A stretch of DNA of 64,000 nucleotides from Rhizomys pruinosus (GCA_009823505.1 VZQC01009601.1:3421829-3485828); one strand, 5' to 3'; shown: positions 23,400 to 34,681, numbered from the stretch's first letter. Notes: generated by a model from the letters alone, not told the origin. Made by a program: numbers and translations.

Positions 23400-23645
23400 A
23401 TATTTTTTTTTAATTTTATTTATTTTGTATGTGTATGAATGTACTGTCTGCATGTAGGTTTGTACTCCCGTGTCGTGCAATGCCGTGGAGGTCAGAAGAG
23501 GGTGTCAGATTCCCCTGGAACTGGAGTTCTCCTGGAATTGGAGTTAGAGACGGTTTTTAGCTGCCATATGGGTGCTGGTGATCGAACCCGGGTCCTCTGC
23601 AAGAGCAGTCAATGCTCTTAACCACTTGGCTATATCTCCAGTCCC
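23400..23645 (-). mobile_element. B2 SINE inside the LINE-1 fragment
   Basis: Duplicated-block form ('ctggaactggagttctcctg', 'gaattggagtt'), bounded by the 14-base repeat 'aagttgaacacttt' (23386-23399 and 23646-23659). It landed inside the left target duplication of the neighbouring B1, so it came later than that B1. Confidence 0.94.
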
Positions 23646-23660
23646 AAGTTGAACACTTTT

Positions 23661-23814
23661 TTTTTTTTTTTGGTCTTTTTGAGACAGGGTCTCCCTGTAG
23701 CCCCAGCTGGCCTGGAACTCACTCTGTAGACCAGGCTGGCCTTGAACTCAGAGATCCACCTGTCTCTGCCTCCCAAGTGCTGGGATTAAATGTGTGCACC
23801 ACCATGCCTGGCAC
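23661..23814 (-). mobile_element. B1 SINE inside the LINE-1 fragment
   Basis: T-run, then 'gagacagggtctccctgtag', 'ctggcctggaactcactctg', 'ctgcctcccaagtgctggga' and 'accaccatgcctggc'. The flanking repeat is 'gttgaacactttt' (23648-23660 and 23818-23830). This is a near-consensus copy. Confidence 0.94.
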
Positions 23815-24760
23815 GATGTTGAACACTTTTTAAAATGTTTCTCAGCCATCTTTATTTCCTCACTTGTGAAGTATCTGTTCAGCTCTTTACTCCATCTCTT
23901 AAGTGGGTCATTTGTTTTCTTGCATTTTTTTAGAAGTTTATACATTCTGGATGTTAATGCTATCAAATATATCATCAGTGAATGTTTCCTCCCACTCTGT
24001 AGGATTTTTCCTTAACTTCATTGTACAGAATCTTTTGAGTTTGATGAGATCCCACTTGTCAATTGTTGACCTTATTTCTTGCACAGCTGCTGTTTGATTT
24101 ATAAAGTCTTTTCCTATGCCTATGTCTTATAGGTTGCTGCCAAAGATTTTTCTATCACCTTCAGAGTTTTGGGTTACAAATTGAGGTCTTTGATCCATTT
24201 GGAGTTGATTTTTGTACAGGCTGAGATGTAGGGGTTTAATTTTATTCTTCTACAAATGGTGATCCAGTTTTGCCACCACCATTTGCTGAAGATGCTGTCT
24301 TTCCTCTATTGAGTCTTTCTGGTCCCTTTGTCAAATACGAGGTGGCTGTAGTTATATGAGCTCAAGTTTAGATATTCAATTTCGTTCCATTGCTCTAAGG
24401 GTCTGCTTTTGTGCCAATACCAGACTGTTTTTATGACTATAGCCTTGTAATATAGTTTGTAGTCTGGTATAGTGATCCCCGTGTATTACACTTTCGTTCA
24501 AGGTTGCTTTGCATGTTTGGAGTCTTGTTTTTCCATATGAATTTAAGGATTTTTTCCCCAAATCTGTGAGGAAACGCTTGGAGATTTTAATTGGGATTGC
24601 ATTGAATCTGTATATAAATTTGTGTAGAATGGATATTTTTACTATATTAATTTTTCTGATCCTTGAGCATGGAAGGTCTTTTCCATATTCTGATGTCTTC
24701 TTCAATCTTCTTCAGATGAGGAATGGTCGCTGATAGTGCCAGTGTTCAAAATCATGATGA

Positions 24761-24915
24761 AAGCCTTGCATGGTGGTGCACATCTTTAATACCACCCACT
24801 TCTGAAGCAAAGGCAGGCAGATGTCTGTAAAATTGAGGCCAGTCTTGTTTATCAAGTGAGTTCTAGGGCAACTGTGGCTACAGGGAGAAAACATAATAAA
24901 AACAAACAAAAAATC
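24761..24915 (+). mobile_element. B1 SINE, diverged
   Basis: 'gcatggtggtgcacatcttt', 'aaggcaggcagatgtctgta', 'tgaggccagtcttgtttatc' and 'gctacagggagaaaaca' with an A-rich tail. It sits at the broken 5' edge of the LINE-1 fragment. Confidence 0.85.
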
Positions 24916-24987
24916 AAATTGAGAGCAATCTTCTTCAGGAAAATATTTCTTTCATTGTCAGTCATTTTTTTCCATACTCACATTTTT

Positions 24988-25138
24988 TTTTTTTTGGTCT
25001 TTTCGAGACAGGGTCTCCTTGTAGCCCCAGCTGTCCTGGAACTCACTCTGTAGACCAGGCTGGCCTTGAACTCAGAAAGATTCGCCTGCCTCTGCCTCCC
25101 GAGTGCTAGGATTAAAGGCGTGTGCCACCAAGCCCGGA
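24988..25138 (-). mobile_element. B1 SINE
   Basis: T-run, 'gagacagggtctccttgtag', 'tgtagaccaggctggccttg', 'cctgcctctgcctcccgagt' and 'ccaccaagcccgg'. Partial target repeat 'tcacattttt' lies on both sides. Confidence 0.93.
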
Positions 25139-25151
25139 ATAGTCACATTTT

Positions 25152-25879
25152 TAAGATAATACTTCATAATTTATATCACACTTAGCAACAATGTAACTAT
25201 GAAGATCATTCATTTAGGATTCATTTTAGGGAAGTTGAAGTGTCATAGTGGCAAAAATTTTATAGTTTATTGACTGTAAATCAGCCATGCATAAGACAAA
25301 AAACAGATTCCAATCTGTTAGTCAATTTATCATATATATATATATATATCATATTTAAGGGAACAAAGACTAGAATTCTAGAATTCATTACTTTGTGCCC
25401 TTTTCACACACTCATTGTGAAATAAATATATATGTGTGTGTATAGAGAGAGAGAATTTACAATGCTGTAGTTATCACTGTCTATCAAAATTTGCTTTAAC
25501 AGCATTATAAAGATCTCAAAAATCTCAAAATAAGTCTTTGATGTATGAATAATGCATATAATATATATGATTGGCAATATAATATCTTTATGACTCATCC
25601 TATTGCAGACTTGTCAATTCACAGTCACTTAAAACACCCTAGAAGAATATGATAAGTACTTTATTCATAACTATCATGACTCATGGTCAGCTGTGTGATT
25701 CAACACCGGTCATGAGAAGCATTTGTTCACACACAGAATGAATGACTTATCTGCATACACAATGTTATCTGGGGAAGCTATCTGACTACATTTGACCATA
25801 CTCATGTCTTAATCACAATCATAAGTAACATTTCTCAACACTCCCTATGGGAAAATTGCCATTAAAATTTTTAAATTGC
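25152..25879. other. Unassigned AT-rich sequence with (TA)n/(TG)n patches
   Basis: Short TA repeats occur at 25,332-25,350 and 25,425-25,455. No element recognised otherwise. Confidence 0.45.
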
Positions 25880-26122
25880 GGGGCTGGAGAGATAGCCTAA
25901 CGGTTAAGAGCACTGACTGCTTTTGCAGAGGACCCGGGTTCGATCCCCAGCACCCACATGGCGGCTGAGAACGGTCTGTAACTCCAATTCCAGGAGAACT
26001 CCAGTTCCAGGGGAATCTGACACCCTTTTCTGACCTCCTCGGCATTGCACGACACGGGTGCACAGACCCACATGCATACAGTGCATTCATACACATAGAA
26101 AATAAATAAATTAAAAACTTTT
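25880..26122 (+). mobile_element. B2 SINE, young
   Basis: Full-length, duplicated-block form with a perfect B box 'ggttcgatccc', tail 'cattcatacacatagaaaat' and AATAAATAAATT. An imperfect flanking repeat around 'tttttaaattgc' is seen left and right. The A box is slightly altered ('tagcctaacgg'). Confidence 0.95.
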
Positions 26123-26194
26123 TTAAATTTAATTGCATCATCTTTTTGAGGGTCTTAAATCTTGAATCCATTAACCATTTCTACAATTACAGAG

Positions 26195-26345
26195 TATAAG
26201 TATTATTAACAATTTTATTTGAGAGACAGAGGAATCAAAAAGGCTAGATGAAAGTTATACAATGAAGCTTTCTCAGAACTGAGATTGAATTCTGGCAGTC
26301 GTGCTCCAAAAGCTTGTAATTTAAATACTACACTGCATTGCTGCC
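26195..26345 (-). mobile_element. MIR SINE relic
   Basis: Reverse MIR landmarks: 'tattattaacaattttattt', 'actgagattgaattctggca', 'gtcgtgctccaaaagcttgt' and 'aatactacactgcattgctg', matching the MIR order 'gggattcgaactcaggcagt...gctccagagc...ccactacactg'. Confidence 0.65.
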
Positions 26346-26420
26346 TATTCCTAACCCCACTACAACAGAAGATGGGAGTAGTTTACATGTACTCTGTTAG
26401 AGAAAATACAGCTAATCTTG

Positions 26421-26767
26421 TGTTCTGATTTGGATATGAAATGCTTCTCATAAGCTCATGTATTTCAATAGCAGAGCAGTTTGAGGAGATTGAGGAACCT
26501 TCATGTGGTGAACCTTCCTAGGGGAGGTGGAACACTGTGGAATGACTTGAAGCTTTATATACCAGAGCCACTTCCTGTGTACTCTCTGCTTTCAGCTCCA
26601 CTGGCACGTGGGGAGTCTCAGCAGATGCCCACTGCTGTGGAAAAGCCCTGTCTTGGATGCAGTGACAGACAGTGTCCTCTCAAACAGAGAGCCAAGATGA
26701 GCTTTCCTTCCTTCCACTCTCCTCTCTTCATGTATTTGTTCACAGCAACAAGAAAAGTAACTAAGCA
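26421..26767 (+). mobile_element. LTR-like relic (MaLR-type), TG...CA bounded
   Basis: Starts 'tgttctgatttggatatgaa', continues 'aagctcatgtatttcaatag', 'aggaaccttcatgtggtg' and 'gccacttcctgtgtactctc', and ends 'gttcacagcaacaagaaaag' plus 'taactaagca'. The TG/CA ends and near-matching five-base flanks (tcttg / tctta) suit a solo LTR. A 131-codon frame across it has no support. Confidence 0.65.
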
Positions 26768-27095
26768 TCTTAAAACTAGGAAAACGAGATTTGCATACTT
26801 TCAAGTTAAGTCACACTTAGGAAAGAAATTAATTTTGACAAATCAAGGTAGATTAGGAAAAGCCTTAAAAAATTAATGCACATTATCTTTAAGATTAAGT
26901 AAAATAGATGATGAAAGCAATGATGTGTCAATTTCATGTCTAGAAGAAGAGATGAGGAAATATAAAATCTCCGGGCTGGATTGGCTATGCATTTTCCATT
27001 GGAAAGTGCTTGGGATTTGGGGCCCAGAGGCTACAGTATAGTTTAGAACCTATAGTTATTTATATATGTATGATGAGATACATGCATGCTATATG
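26768..27095. other. Unassigned sequence
   Basis: No recognised element. Confidence 0.4.
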
Positions 27096-27250
27096 TTTGT
27101 GCATGTGTGTGTGTGTGTGAATGTGTGTGTGTGTGCGTGTGTTCAGGAATGTACATCTTGGCACATGTGTGAAAATCAGAAGACCAAATGTTCTTCTACC
27201 ATTGTCACCATGGTTGCTTCGAAAGACCTTTTACACTTGAGTCACTTTGC
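27096..27250 (-). mobile_element. (TG)n followed by possible degenerate B3-like SINE
   Basis: A TG tract at 27,096-27,146 is followed by 'gtgaaaatcagaagaccaaa', 'ttcttctaccattgtcacca' and 'cttttacacttgagtcac', the same layout as the B3-like copy at 9,762-9,946 but more diverged. Confidence 0.45.
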
Positions 27251-27384
27251 CTGACTGTGAAAAACATTGTGAAAATTCTAAATCAAAATGTACAATGGCT
27301 CATTTTACTCTCAATACTTAATTAATTAAAGCCTAGAGAAAATACTATCAATAGCAAGCAAAAAGCCTTCCTCTTTATTTAATG

Positions 27385-27500
27385 TATTTTTTATCTTTAA
27401 AAATTTAATCCATGAGTATTGCAGTTACACAATTTCCATCCCCCCAGTCCCCTTTCAATTCTTCCCATGCCCCACCCCGCCCCCATTCCCTCAAATTCTG
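27385..27500 (-). mobile_element. Possible old LINE-1 3' UTR fragment
   Basis: 'gcagttacacaatttccatc' followed by C-rich 'ccccagtcccctttcaattc' and 'ccatgccccaccccgccccc' is similar in character to reverse LINE-1 3' UTRs. No ORF2 part is attached. Confidence 0.35.
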
Positions 27501-28411
27501 GTAAGAAATTGTTTTAAACCAAGCAGGAACATAATCAACCCATGGTGTAGAGTAGATAATATTGAGCCACAGGATGGTTTTCTATAAAATTCACCCTTTA
27601 TTTCATGCAGCATTTTGGGTGTTTTGGAATACATCCACCATAAAAATTAAAGACGCAATTGACAGGAAGATACTTCTGTGGGAAGCTAAGGTGAGACAAT
27701 GTAAGAGTTCAAGACTGATCCTCAAAGTTGCTACACAGTGTTATCACGTTGAAAACTTTCACAGCTGTGTATGCTCAAATATCTGTAGTATTCTCAAGAG
27801 ATCTGAATTACCTACTATATATAGTGGCTTGGGTACTAGAATTCTTAAAGTGTATTTATTTGGAGGATGGGGAGGTCTGTTACCTTTCTGTAAAATGCAG
27901 GTAATGATACTTTTTATTATCAAGTTGCTGGTAAAGGTAAAAGGAATTCTGGCCCAAGTTACCATTATTAGCACTTTATTGCTGACATTATTTCTTCCAT
28001 CACTCATAAGCCCTAAATATCAGTGTGCATAGAATGTTAAGAATTACATAGTCACCTTAAATAAAATTGATAATAAGATAGGAGCTAATTATAGCAAAAG
28101 CCTTCTATTTATATTACTATCTAAGGAACATGCATCATTTAAATATATAAAATATAAATGTTTCAATATATTTTAAAAAACATGAAAATAACATTTATCC
28201 AAAAGTACAGAAATGTAAATGGCCCAGAACCTATCAAATTGTTGGAAAAATAATCATCTTTTGGCAATGACAGTGGAAAGGCAGGAGGGTGGCAAGGGAT
28301 ATGCTTTTTCATAAAATAAGTCTAATAAGTATACAATGTTTAGGCACATGTACATACTTGTACCACACATATTCAAATACAAATATACACTGTCTACAAA
28401 TTTAGATAAGT
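27501..28411. other. Unassigned sequence
   Basis: A 156-codon plus frame (27,562-28,032) has no recognisable domain and is crossed by an opposing frame. I treat it as chance. Confidence 0.4.
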
Positions 28412-28427
28412 AATAAAATTGTGGGTG

Positions 28428-28580
28428 GGCTGGGCGTGGTGGTGCATGCCTTTATTCCCAGCACTCAGGAGGCAGAGGCAGATGGCTCTCTCTGAATTCA
28501 AGGCCAGCATGGTCTACAAAGAGAGTTCCAGGACAGCTGAAGCTATAGGGAGACCCTGTCTCAAAAAAAAATAATAAATA
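28428..28580 (+). mobile_element. B1 SINE with perfect target duplication
   Basis: 'ggctgggcgtggtggtgcat', 'gggaggcagaggca'-type core and 'agaccctgtctcaaaaaaaa' tail. Perfect 16-base flank 'aataaaattgtgggtg' (28412-28427 and 28581-28596). Confidence 0.95.
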
Positions 28581-28659
28581 AATAAAATTGTGGGTGATTA
28601 ATTTGTCTTGTGAGTATATACTCTTCACGAAACTATCGAAAGGAAGAATGGTATTGCCC

Positions 28660-29035
28660 TTGCTTGGTCTTTGTTTCTTTGATAAACACTGACCTAACCA
28701 ACCTGGGAGGAAAGGGCTTATTTCATCTGTCAACTAGAGGCCATCACAGAGGGAACTCAAGGCAGGAACTTGGAGGCAACTGCTGAGGAGAAATTAAGAA
28801 CGTTGCTTCCTAGTTTGTTTGCCCTAGCCTGCTCAGCTACTTTTCTTATACGACCTAGGCCCTCTTGCTCAGGGTTGGGGTTGCCACAGTGGAGTGGCCC
28901 CCTTACGTCAATCTTCAATGGAGGAAAGGCCCCACAGACATGCCTGCAAGCCAGTGTGGCAGAGAAAATTCTCAGTTGAGGCTTCCTCTACCCAGATGAC
29001 TGTAGTTTGTTTCAAGTTGATAAAAACTGGCCAAC
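28660..29035 (+). mobile_element. Rodent TG...CA dispersed repeat (LTR-like), copy 1
   Basis: Shares an ordered set of blocks with 39,605-40,016, 54,514-54,900 and 61,455-61,780: 'ctgggaggaaagggcttatt', 'caaggcaggaacttggaggc', 'cagccatgctcagcct'-like middle and 'gataaaaactggccaaccca'. It has no coding capacity. I recognise it as a common muroid repeat of RMER/LTR-like type but cannot name the subfamily. Confidence 0.7.
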
Positions 29036-29299
29036 CCAGTTATATACATAAAGGAGAAATACAGTCACAACAGGGCAAAAGTAATCTCTGACTTACTAGG
29101 AGATCACGTTTATTTATTTAGAAAAATGGGGACTCTGAAATATCTCTGAAATATCGGAAAAGATCTTCATGTACATATCAAACACAACAGCTGCTTCCAC
29201 AGAATGCTTGCCACACTCAATTATAAAGAGCTGCATTTCCTGCCCAGAGGCTCTGAGACTAATTTACCCTTATTATTTGCATTGCACTGGTGAATTTTT

Positions 29300-29658
29300 A
29301 TTATTTTTATTTTTTATGTATGTGTGTACTGCCTGCATGTACGTCAGTCTACCTGTGTTGTATAATGCCTGCATGTAAGTTCACCTGTGTTGTATAATGT
29401 CTGCATGTATGTAAGTTCACCTGTGTTGTATATACTGCCTGCTTGTATGTAAGTTCACCTGTGTTGTATAATGCCTGCATTTGTGTAAGTTCACCTTTGT
29501 TGTATAATGCCTGTGAAAGTCAGAGGAGGACCTCAGCTCCCCTGGATCTGGAGTTAAGTATTGATGGTTATTATCTGCCATGTGGGCTCTGTGAACTGAA
29601 CTTGGGTTCTCTGCAAGAACAGCCAGTGTTCTTAACTGCTGAGCCATCTTCCCAGCCC
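29300..29658 (-). mobile_element. B2 SINE with internal minisatellite expansion
   Basis: Reverse B2 with head 'gagccatcttcccagccc' at the right and 'gtcagaggaggacctcagct' in the middle. The tail-side block has been tandemly amplified at 29,328-29,507, so the element is about 130 bases longer than its relatives. Confidence 0.88.
29328..29507 (-). repeat. Minisatellite of about 36 bp, five units
   Basis: Units start near 29,328, 29,365, 29,397, 29,433 and 29,471, 32-38 bases apart. Each has the plan 'ctgcatgta(tgta)agttca' + 'cctgtgttgtata'. The unit is the B2 tail-side segment. Confidence 0.92.
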
Positions 29659-29671
29659 ATTCAGCCTTTAT

Positions 29672-29869
29672 TTTTTTTTTAATTTATGCATGCATGTCTG
29701 AGTTTATAAGTACAATTTGCATGCAGGTGCCTGCAAAGGCAAGAAGAGGGCATTGAACCCTTTGGAGTCACAGACATTCGTCTACTGCCAAATGGATTTT
29801 AGGAACTGAAGCTTGGTTGAGAGTAAGAGTGGTAAGCTCTCTTATGCACTGAGCAATCTCTCCAGCCCC
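29672..29869 (-). mobile_element. B2 SINE, diverged
   Basis: T-run, 'tgcatgcaggtgcctgcaaa', 'ggcaagaagagggcattgaa' and 'gagcaatctctccagcccc'. It follows the previous B2 by 13 bases in the same orientation. Confidence 0.85.
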
Positions 29870-29904
29870 TCAAAGGTGGAGAGATAACAGCAATTCCATG
29901 AATT

Positions 29905-29985
29905 CAGGAAGGTGACCAAGCCAGTCAGTAGCAATACTGGATTTACATTCAAGACTGCCTTACTCCAAGGATGTAGGCCTAGCAT
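29905..29985 (-). mobile_element. MIR SINE fragment
   Basis: 'aggtgaccaagccagtcagt', 'agcaatactggatttacatt' and 'caagactgccttactccaag' match the reverse MIR core (aggtcacacagctagtaagt, agctgggatttgaa, gtctgactccaaag). Confidence 0.55.
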
Positions 29986-31345
29986 TTTCTTTTTATTATT
30001 ATGTTACTGGCTGTTGGGGGGGGGTTAAATATACAAAAACACACCTTGGAGACAAGGGGGAAAAATAAGATTGTTAAGGCAAGACAGACCCAGTAAAAAA
30101 GCTATGTTCACAACCACATGTTACACAGAGATTGGGAAACTCATTGCAGGCCATTTTGAAATAATAAAGGGAAATAATAAAGTCCTTGAAACAAAGATGA
30201 TCAACTTTGGGAACAAACCAAGAAAATATTCCTGTTGTTAAACTCAAAATAAAAGGCTTTGCAGAGACTTGCTTTATGATAATCCTTAAAACAATAGTTA
30301 CCTGTGACACAGAGTGCAGTGGTGAAATAAATAAGACACACACTTTTTGGTTACACACTAAGGACATATGCTGAGTATAAAAGTAGACAGTAAAACCATG
30401 AGAATTGTAGTGGCAGGTGGAGGGTCTCATGGGGGAAGGTGAGCAATAGGTTAGCTGGGGGTAAGAGAAGCAGGAGAATCTCAGTAACCAAATCATTGCT
30501 TAAGAGATGACAGGGATGAGAGAAGGAGTTAGGAAAAGGATTTTAAAAAAAAGAAAGGGTTTAGTAATCCTTTCCTGGAATAAACAAGCACTGCATAGAA
30601 GAGGGCAGAGGGTTATGATTGATATGTTATGATTGATTTTTTTCTGCCTTTGGTTCAAGTGATTAAATTAGGGAGAACTGAACTATATTTAAAAGCTGCT
30701 CCAAGAAATTTACCTTTACCCACAGTATCTTAATATATGTCCTTATGAAAGAGATTGAAAAAAAAGTGTTAGGAGCAAGAATATTTAGAAATCTTGATTA
30801 ACATTGCAATATTGAAGATAGAATCTGTCACAGCTTGTAGTAGGCTTGGTCTGAATAGCAGACATGTCCCTTAGTACTAGGTAACTATTTGATCCTGATT
30901 TTCTATCGAAAAGATTTTATGTTCTGACTTTCCTGAAGCCAAATGTTCATATTGGATCTCTCAAATTATGGCTTGGTCCTCATGATGTACTTATTAAGTG
31001 GGTCATTAATTATCATATATAGTCAAGATAAGGAGGCAAAGGTAATCACCATAGGTCTTTGTAAAAAAAAAAAAGAATTCTAGTAGTAAATTTGGTGTCT
31101 CTCAAAAGGTGAAATCTAGTGTATTCATTGATACAAAGCTTAAGACATGGAGTAGTTGCATAGTAATAGATAGAAAACAAACACATAAAATGATGAGAAT
31201 TTTGAGCTATAGAGTATTCCCATATACTAAAAAGAGATTAATTCAAGAATTTAGATAGAGGAATAGAAAAATGACTTCTGTTTAACAATGGGAGAGAGAC
31301 AGCATAGTGAAAAGGGGAAAAGTAGACAGGAAACTGAAACATGAT
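29986..31345. other. Unassigned sequence
   Basis: 1.36 kb with a G-run near 30,014 but no recognised element. The 140-codon minus frame at 30,074-30,496 resembles no family I know. Confidence 0.4.
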
Positions 31346-31382
31346 AAGCAAGCCTTGTACCACTGAGCTACAACCTCAGTCT
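31346..31382 (-). mobile_element. ID-like SINE fragment
   Basis: 'aagcaagccttgtaccactg' followed by 'agctacaacctcagt' is the reverse of an ID head (actgaggttgtagctcagtgg). Only the 5' half survives. Confidence 0.55.
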
Positions 31383-31587
31383 GTATGTGTGTAGTTTGCA
31401 CATGCAATATAAATTAATTTCATGCTTAAATTTGAGTCCTATCCAACATATGGCATTACATATAGGTAAATATTATAAATATCTAAAAAATCCCAATATC
31501 CAAAACATTCCTGGTCTCAAGCATTTAGAATAAGGTAAATTCAGCCCATAATATCATCAGTAATGGTAATTTGATAACATATGTAAC

Positions 31588-31610
31588 ACACACACACATA
31601 CACACACACA

Positions 31611-31652
<42 letters not shown>
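31588..31652 (+). repeat. (CA)n microsatellite
   Basis: About 30 CA units with 'cata' interruptions. Confidence 0.95.
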
Positions 31653-31657
<5 letters not shown>

Positions 31658-32386
31658 GCTTTAGTCCTTTATCTTAGAGCTTTGGGAACTCTTGATTTAG
31701 ACTATGGATTTCATTGCTTGGATCTAAAGATTGTCAGATCAGATAACTGCCTCAGGCAGATATAGGGGCCCACTGTTGGAAGGGTTTATAGAAACTGTTC
31801 TTGTTAAATCATATGAATCTTTTTCTAAACCTAGTCTAAAATAATCTAAGGTTAGTTATCACAAGAACAGGCTAATAATGCCATCTCCCTTTTGTATTTT
31901 CAAACCAGTCATCTGCATACACATCCAAGAAAAGCAATCAAAATCTATTGAAACCTCCCATGTAAAAGAATTTGAGCAATTAGGAAGTTTCATTTCTCAG
32001 CATACATGACCATATACGTAAGGTTTTCCCATAGACTTAGTAATTTTCAAACAAATTCTATGTAACAATGAGGCACAACCCTATACACCTCCTTTTCAAT
32101 ATTTTCTCCATAATTTGATAATCTGTGAAAGGAGCAATTTTTCTTACTATTAAAATAACATTTACCTTGAAGATAAAAATTAAGTGTGACAGAACCACAG
32201 TACCACAGCAGAAAGTGAAGATCCCCCCCCTTTTTTTTTTCTTCAGAGAACTGATGTTGTAAGGGAGAGAGTAAACAAGGCTGGGAGCTTTCAAAAGTAC
32301 CAAAACTCTTAAAATCAATAAATTATGTATAACATAGGTATATATGATAATTTTGCACATATGTGTACATGCATATATATATAAGG

Positions 32387-32428
<42 letters not shown>

Positions 32429-32569
32429 CACATATATGTAGAGGGGGTTATCTATGCACATGTGATAGAGAAAAGAAAGATGAGGTACCTTAGTACCATG
32501 GCTCATATAATTTAAAGCAGTAATTGACCTTTTGCAAATAACATTCCAGGCACCCAAATAATACTTTAT
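31653..32569. other. Unassigned sequence with a (TA)n tract
   Basis: Contains C8T10 at 32,223-32,240 and (TA)n at 32,376-32,421. No gene or transposon recognised. Confidence 0.45.
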
Positions 32570-32712
32570 CAGAACAAAATCTGATAATTCCCATTGTTAA
32601 AAGAGGAAACTGAATGTTTAAGGAATGTTAGATGAATTGCACTTATACTGATCAGCAGAGCTTTGTGTTGAAACCAGGACTATGTGACTCCAAAACTAGT
32701 ATGGTCTACTTC
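32570..32712 (-). mobile_element. MIR SINE relic
   Basis: 'ttcccattgttaaaagagga' plus 'aactgaatgtttaaggaatg', then 'gcagagctttgtgttgaaac' and 'caggactatgtgactccaaa'. This matches the reverse MIR (cccattttacagatgaggaaactgag ... gagccaggattcaaaccc ... gtctgactccaaag). Confidence 0.75.
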
Positions 32713-33428
32713 CTCCAGCTTGGATACCAGGTTTCACTTGGTTTAGGGATAAGAAATTAAGTAGCTTAAATGTACTTAGGTGCCAATGTGTGCTCAGTGT
32801 CACAAATGGGAATAAAATTGGCAGATGAAGATAGATTAGAGTGACCAGAATTTCATCAAAGAAACTTATTTAAAAATGTTATTAAGGTTCCTTGAGAATT
32901 GTGATCTTTTTAAATAAGCAATTAAAACAAATGTCCTTGTATAGAAAATGTGATCAGAGGAGACAATAATATAATTGTGCTGTCACTGGAGACACAGGAG
33001 TGAATGTGCACAAGGTCAAAGTGTTATGAACTGGAGCAAAATGCTAATGTAGGAGAGAGGTTATGGATAAGCACATTGCTTTTTCCCCTTCAGTCCTCTT
33101 GGGTCCTGATCCCATAAGTCTTGTCCTGGCAGGCTGCTTGAACATCCATTATGTATATACCAGCAAGAGCTTATGGCTTCCAGTCATCAGTCATCTTCCT
33201 ACACTTGATTCTTCATAGCACCTGTTGTGTTATGAGCATGGAGAGGCTAGTTCAGACAGGGAACATTTTGCTTAAGAAAAGAAGGGGCAGTGTTCTGGGA
33301 AAAGAGCAGAAAGTGGAGATTGACTTCAAAATTAATCCCACTTTCTACTGAAGATATGAGGAAATAAAACAAAACCTATAACAACAACAAAAAAAAACAG
33401 CAAAAATTAATAATAACCTATCCTAAGA
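32713..33428. other. Unassigned sequence
   Basis: No recognised element or exon. Confidence 0.4.
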
Positions 33429-33429
33429 A

Positions 33430-33540
33430 GCCAGGCAAGCCTTTAATCCCACAACCCGGCAGGCAGATCTCTATGAGATCAAGATGCCCGCTCTACATAG
33501 TGAGTTCCAGGCAATCTGGGGCCACAAGGAGATCTTGTCT

Positions 33541-33573
<33 letters not shown>
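33430..33573 (+). mobile_element. B1 SINE with long poly(A)
   Basis: 'gaagccaggcaagcctttaa' (the 'gtggtggcac' block is missing), 'cggcaggcagatctctatga' and 'aggagatcttgtctcaaaaa' with about 32 A. Confidence 0.88.
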
Positions 33574-33574
<1 letters not shown>

Positions 33575-33588
33575 AATAAAACTCGTGT

Positions 33589-33806
33589 GGGGCTGGAGAA
33601 ATGGCTCAATGGTTAAGAACAATTGATGCTCTTCTGAAGGACCAGGGTTCTATACCCAGCACCCATATAGTGGCTAATAAACATCCAAACCTGGGGGATA
33701 CAAAACCCTCTTCTGGCCTCTGCACCGACTATACAGACATGGTTCACTTACATACATGCAGGCAAAACACTCCTACACACAAAATAAAAATAAATAAACT
33801 TAAAAA
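33589..33806 (+). mobile_element. B2 SINE
   Basis: 'ggggctggagaaatggctca', 'ccagggttctatacccagca' and 'cctcttctggcctctgcac', ending 'actcctacacacaaaataaa'. Diverged. Confidence 0.9.
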
Positions 33807-34388
33807 TGGTTAACAGGATGAAGAAAAAGCAGATAACAATTTAACAGACATTTACCCTATGTTTCCTGTTCTTGGTACTTTCAAACTAAAGATTTCCGAT
33901 TAAGAAAAGAAAGTGAGTTTTAAAATGGGGTCATGTGGTATGGCACAATGCTTCTTTCCATATGATAAAGTAAATTGGACTTGAATTGAGTGTCAAACAC
34001 GTGGCAGGTCTTACACAACTTCAAGAAAATCATTCATCTGATCCTTGCACAATCCTGACTATAAGGAGATGCAAGAATATCAATGAGTTGATAATTGTGT
34101 GACTCAGACCATAGGCAGGGGGTGCTACATCAATATTGTTCCTTTACATTTGTATAAGTACTGAAAATTGTTCCTATTGACTTAAGTTTTATTAACATGG
34201 AAAATAAAATTACAGGAGTTAACTAACTGAGGAGTATGTTAGTATCAAATAGAACAGTATCTACCCCATAGAACAAACTTGAACAGCTAGTGAGTCCTGG
34301 TTGACAGTGCAACAATATTAGTCTCTCTGATTCCACTAAATTTGAAATGCAGTATCATTGTATCCCAAAATGAGGAATCAAGACCAAA
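33807..34388. other. Unassigned sequence
   Basis: No clear element. Confidence 0.4.
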
Positions 34389-34480
34389 CTCCAGACTCTG
34401 GTAGGCCTTGGGTTGAATTTGTCCAGCACGATCCTGTAGAACTAGGCAAGTAATTACAATAAGTTTTGGTATCCTCTGTG
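34389..34480 (+). mobile_element. Possible MIR fragment
   Basis: 'ccagactctggtaggccttg', 'ggttgaatttgtccagcacg' and 'gaactaggcaagtaattaca' recall the MIR 5' half (gactctggagccagactgcctgggttcgaat ... gggcaagttactta), weakly. Confidence 0.35.
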
Positions 34481-34681
34481 GGATACCATCCATCATAAGA
34501 TATAAGCAGATATATCATCATGAGAACAGCTGAATGAAAAAAAATGAGCAAAGTTCTCAGACAGCACATGACCACAAAAAAATTGTGAAAGTTTCTAGCT
34601 TTATTTTATATATATATATATACTGTGATTTTGGTTCAGGATGGGGATGATAACTTAGGTAGATTTAAGACATTATAAATA

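Larger units (their letters stand above)
22634..24722 (-). mobile_element. LINE-1 ORF2 fragment broken by three nested insertions
   Basis: The host pieces are 22,634-22,727, 23,367-23,399, parts around 23,646-23,660, and 23,818-24,722. Joined in order they are collinear with 46,150-47,150 of the complete LINE-1. This is the ORF2 segment after the reverse transcriptase. Neither a LINE-1 5' nor 3' end is present. The peptide is broken by stops. Confidence 0.9.

Noticed and set aside
26964..27030. Possible ID-like head ('gggctggattggctatgca')
   Set aside because: The B-box side and A-tail are missing, so the resemblance may be chance.
27562..28032. A 156-codon plus-strand open frame
   Set aside because: No domain, no coding-like composition, an opposing frame over the same bases and no splice or promoter context. 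Chance in AT-rich DNA is simpler.
30074..30496. A 140-codon minus-strand frame
   Set aside because: No recognisable family, no supporting signals, and the surrounding 1.3 kb has no exon-like features.
34030..34110. Possible reverse MIR fragment
   Set aside because: Only scattered matches such as 'gatccttgcacaatcctgac'; too weak without an alignment.
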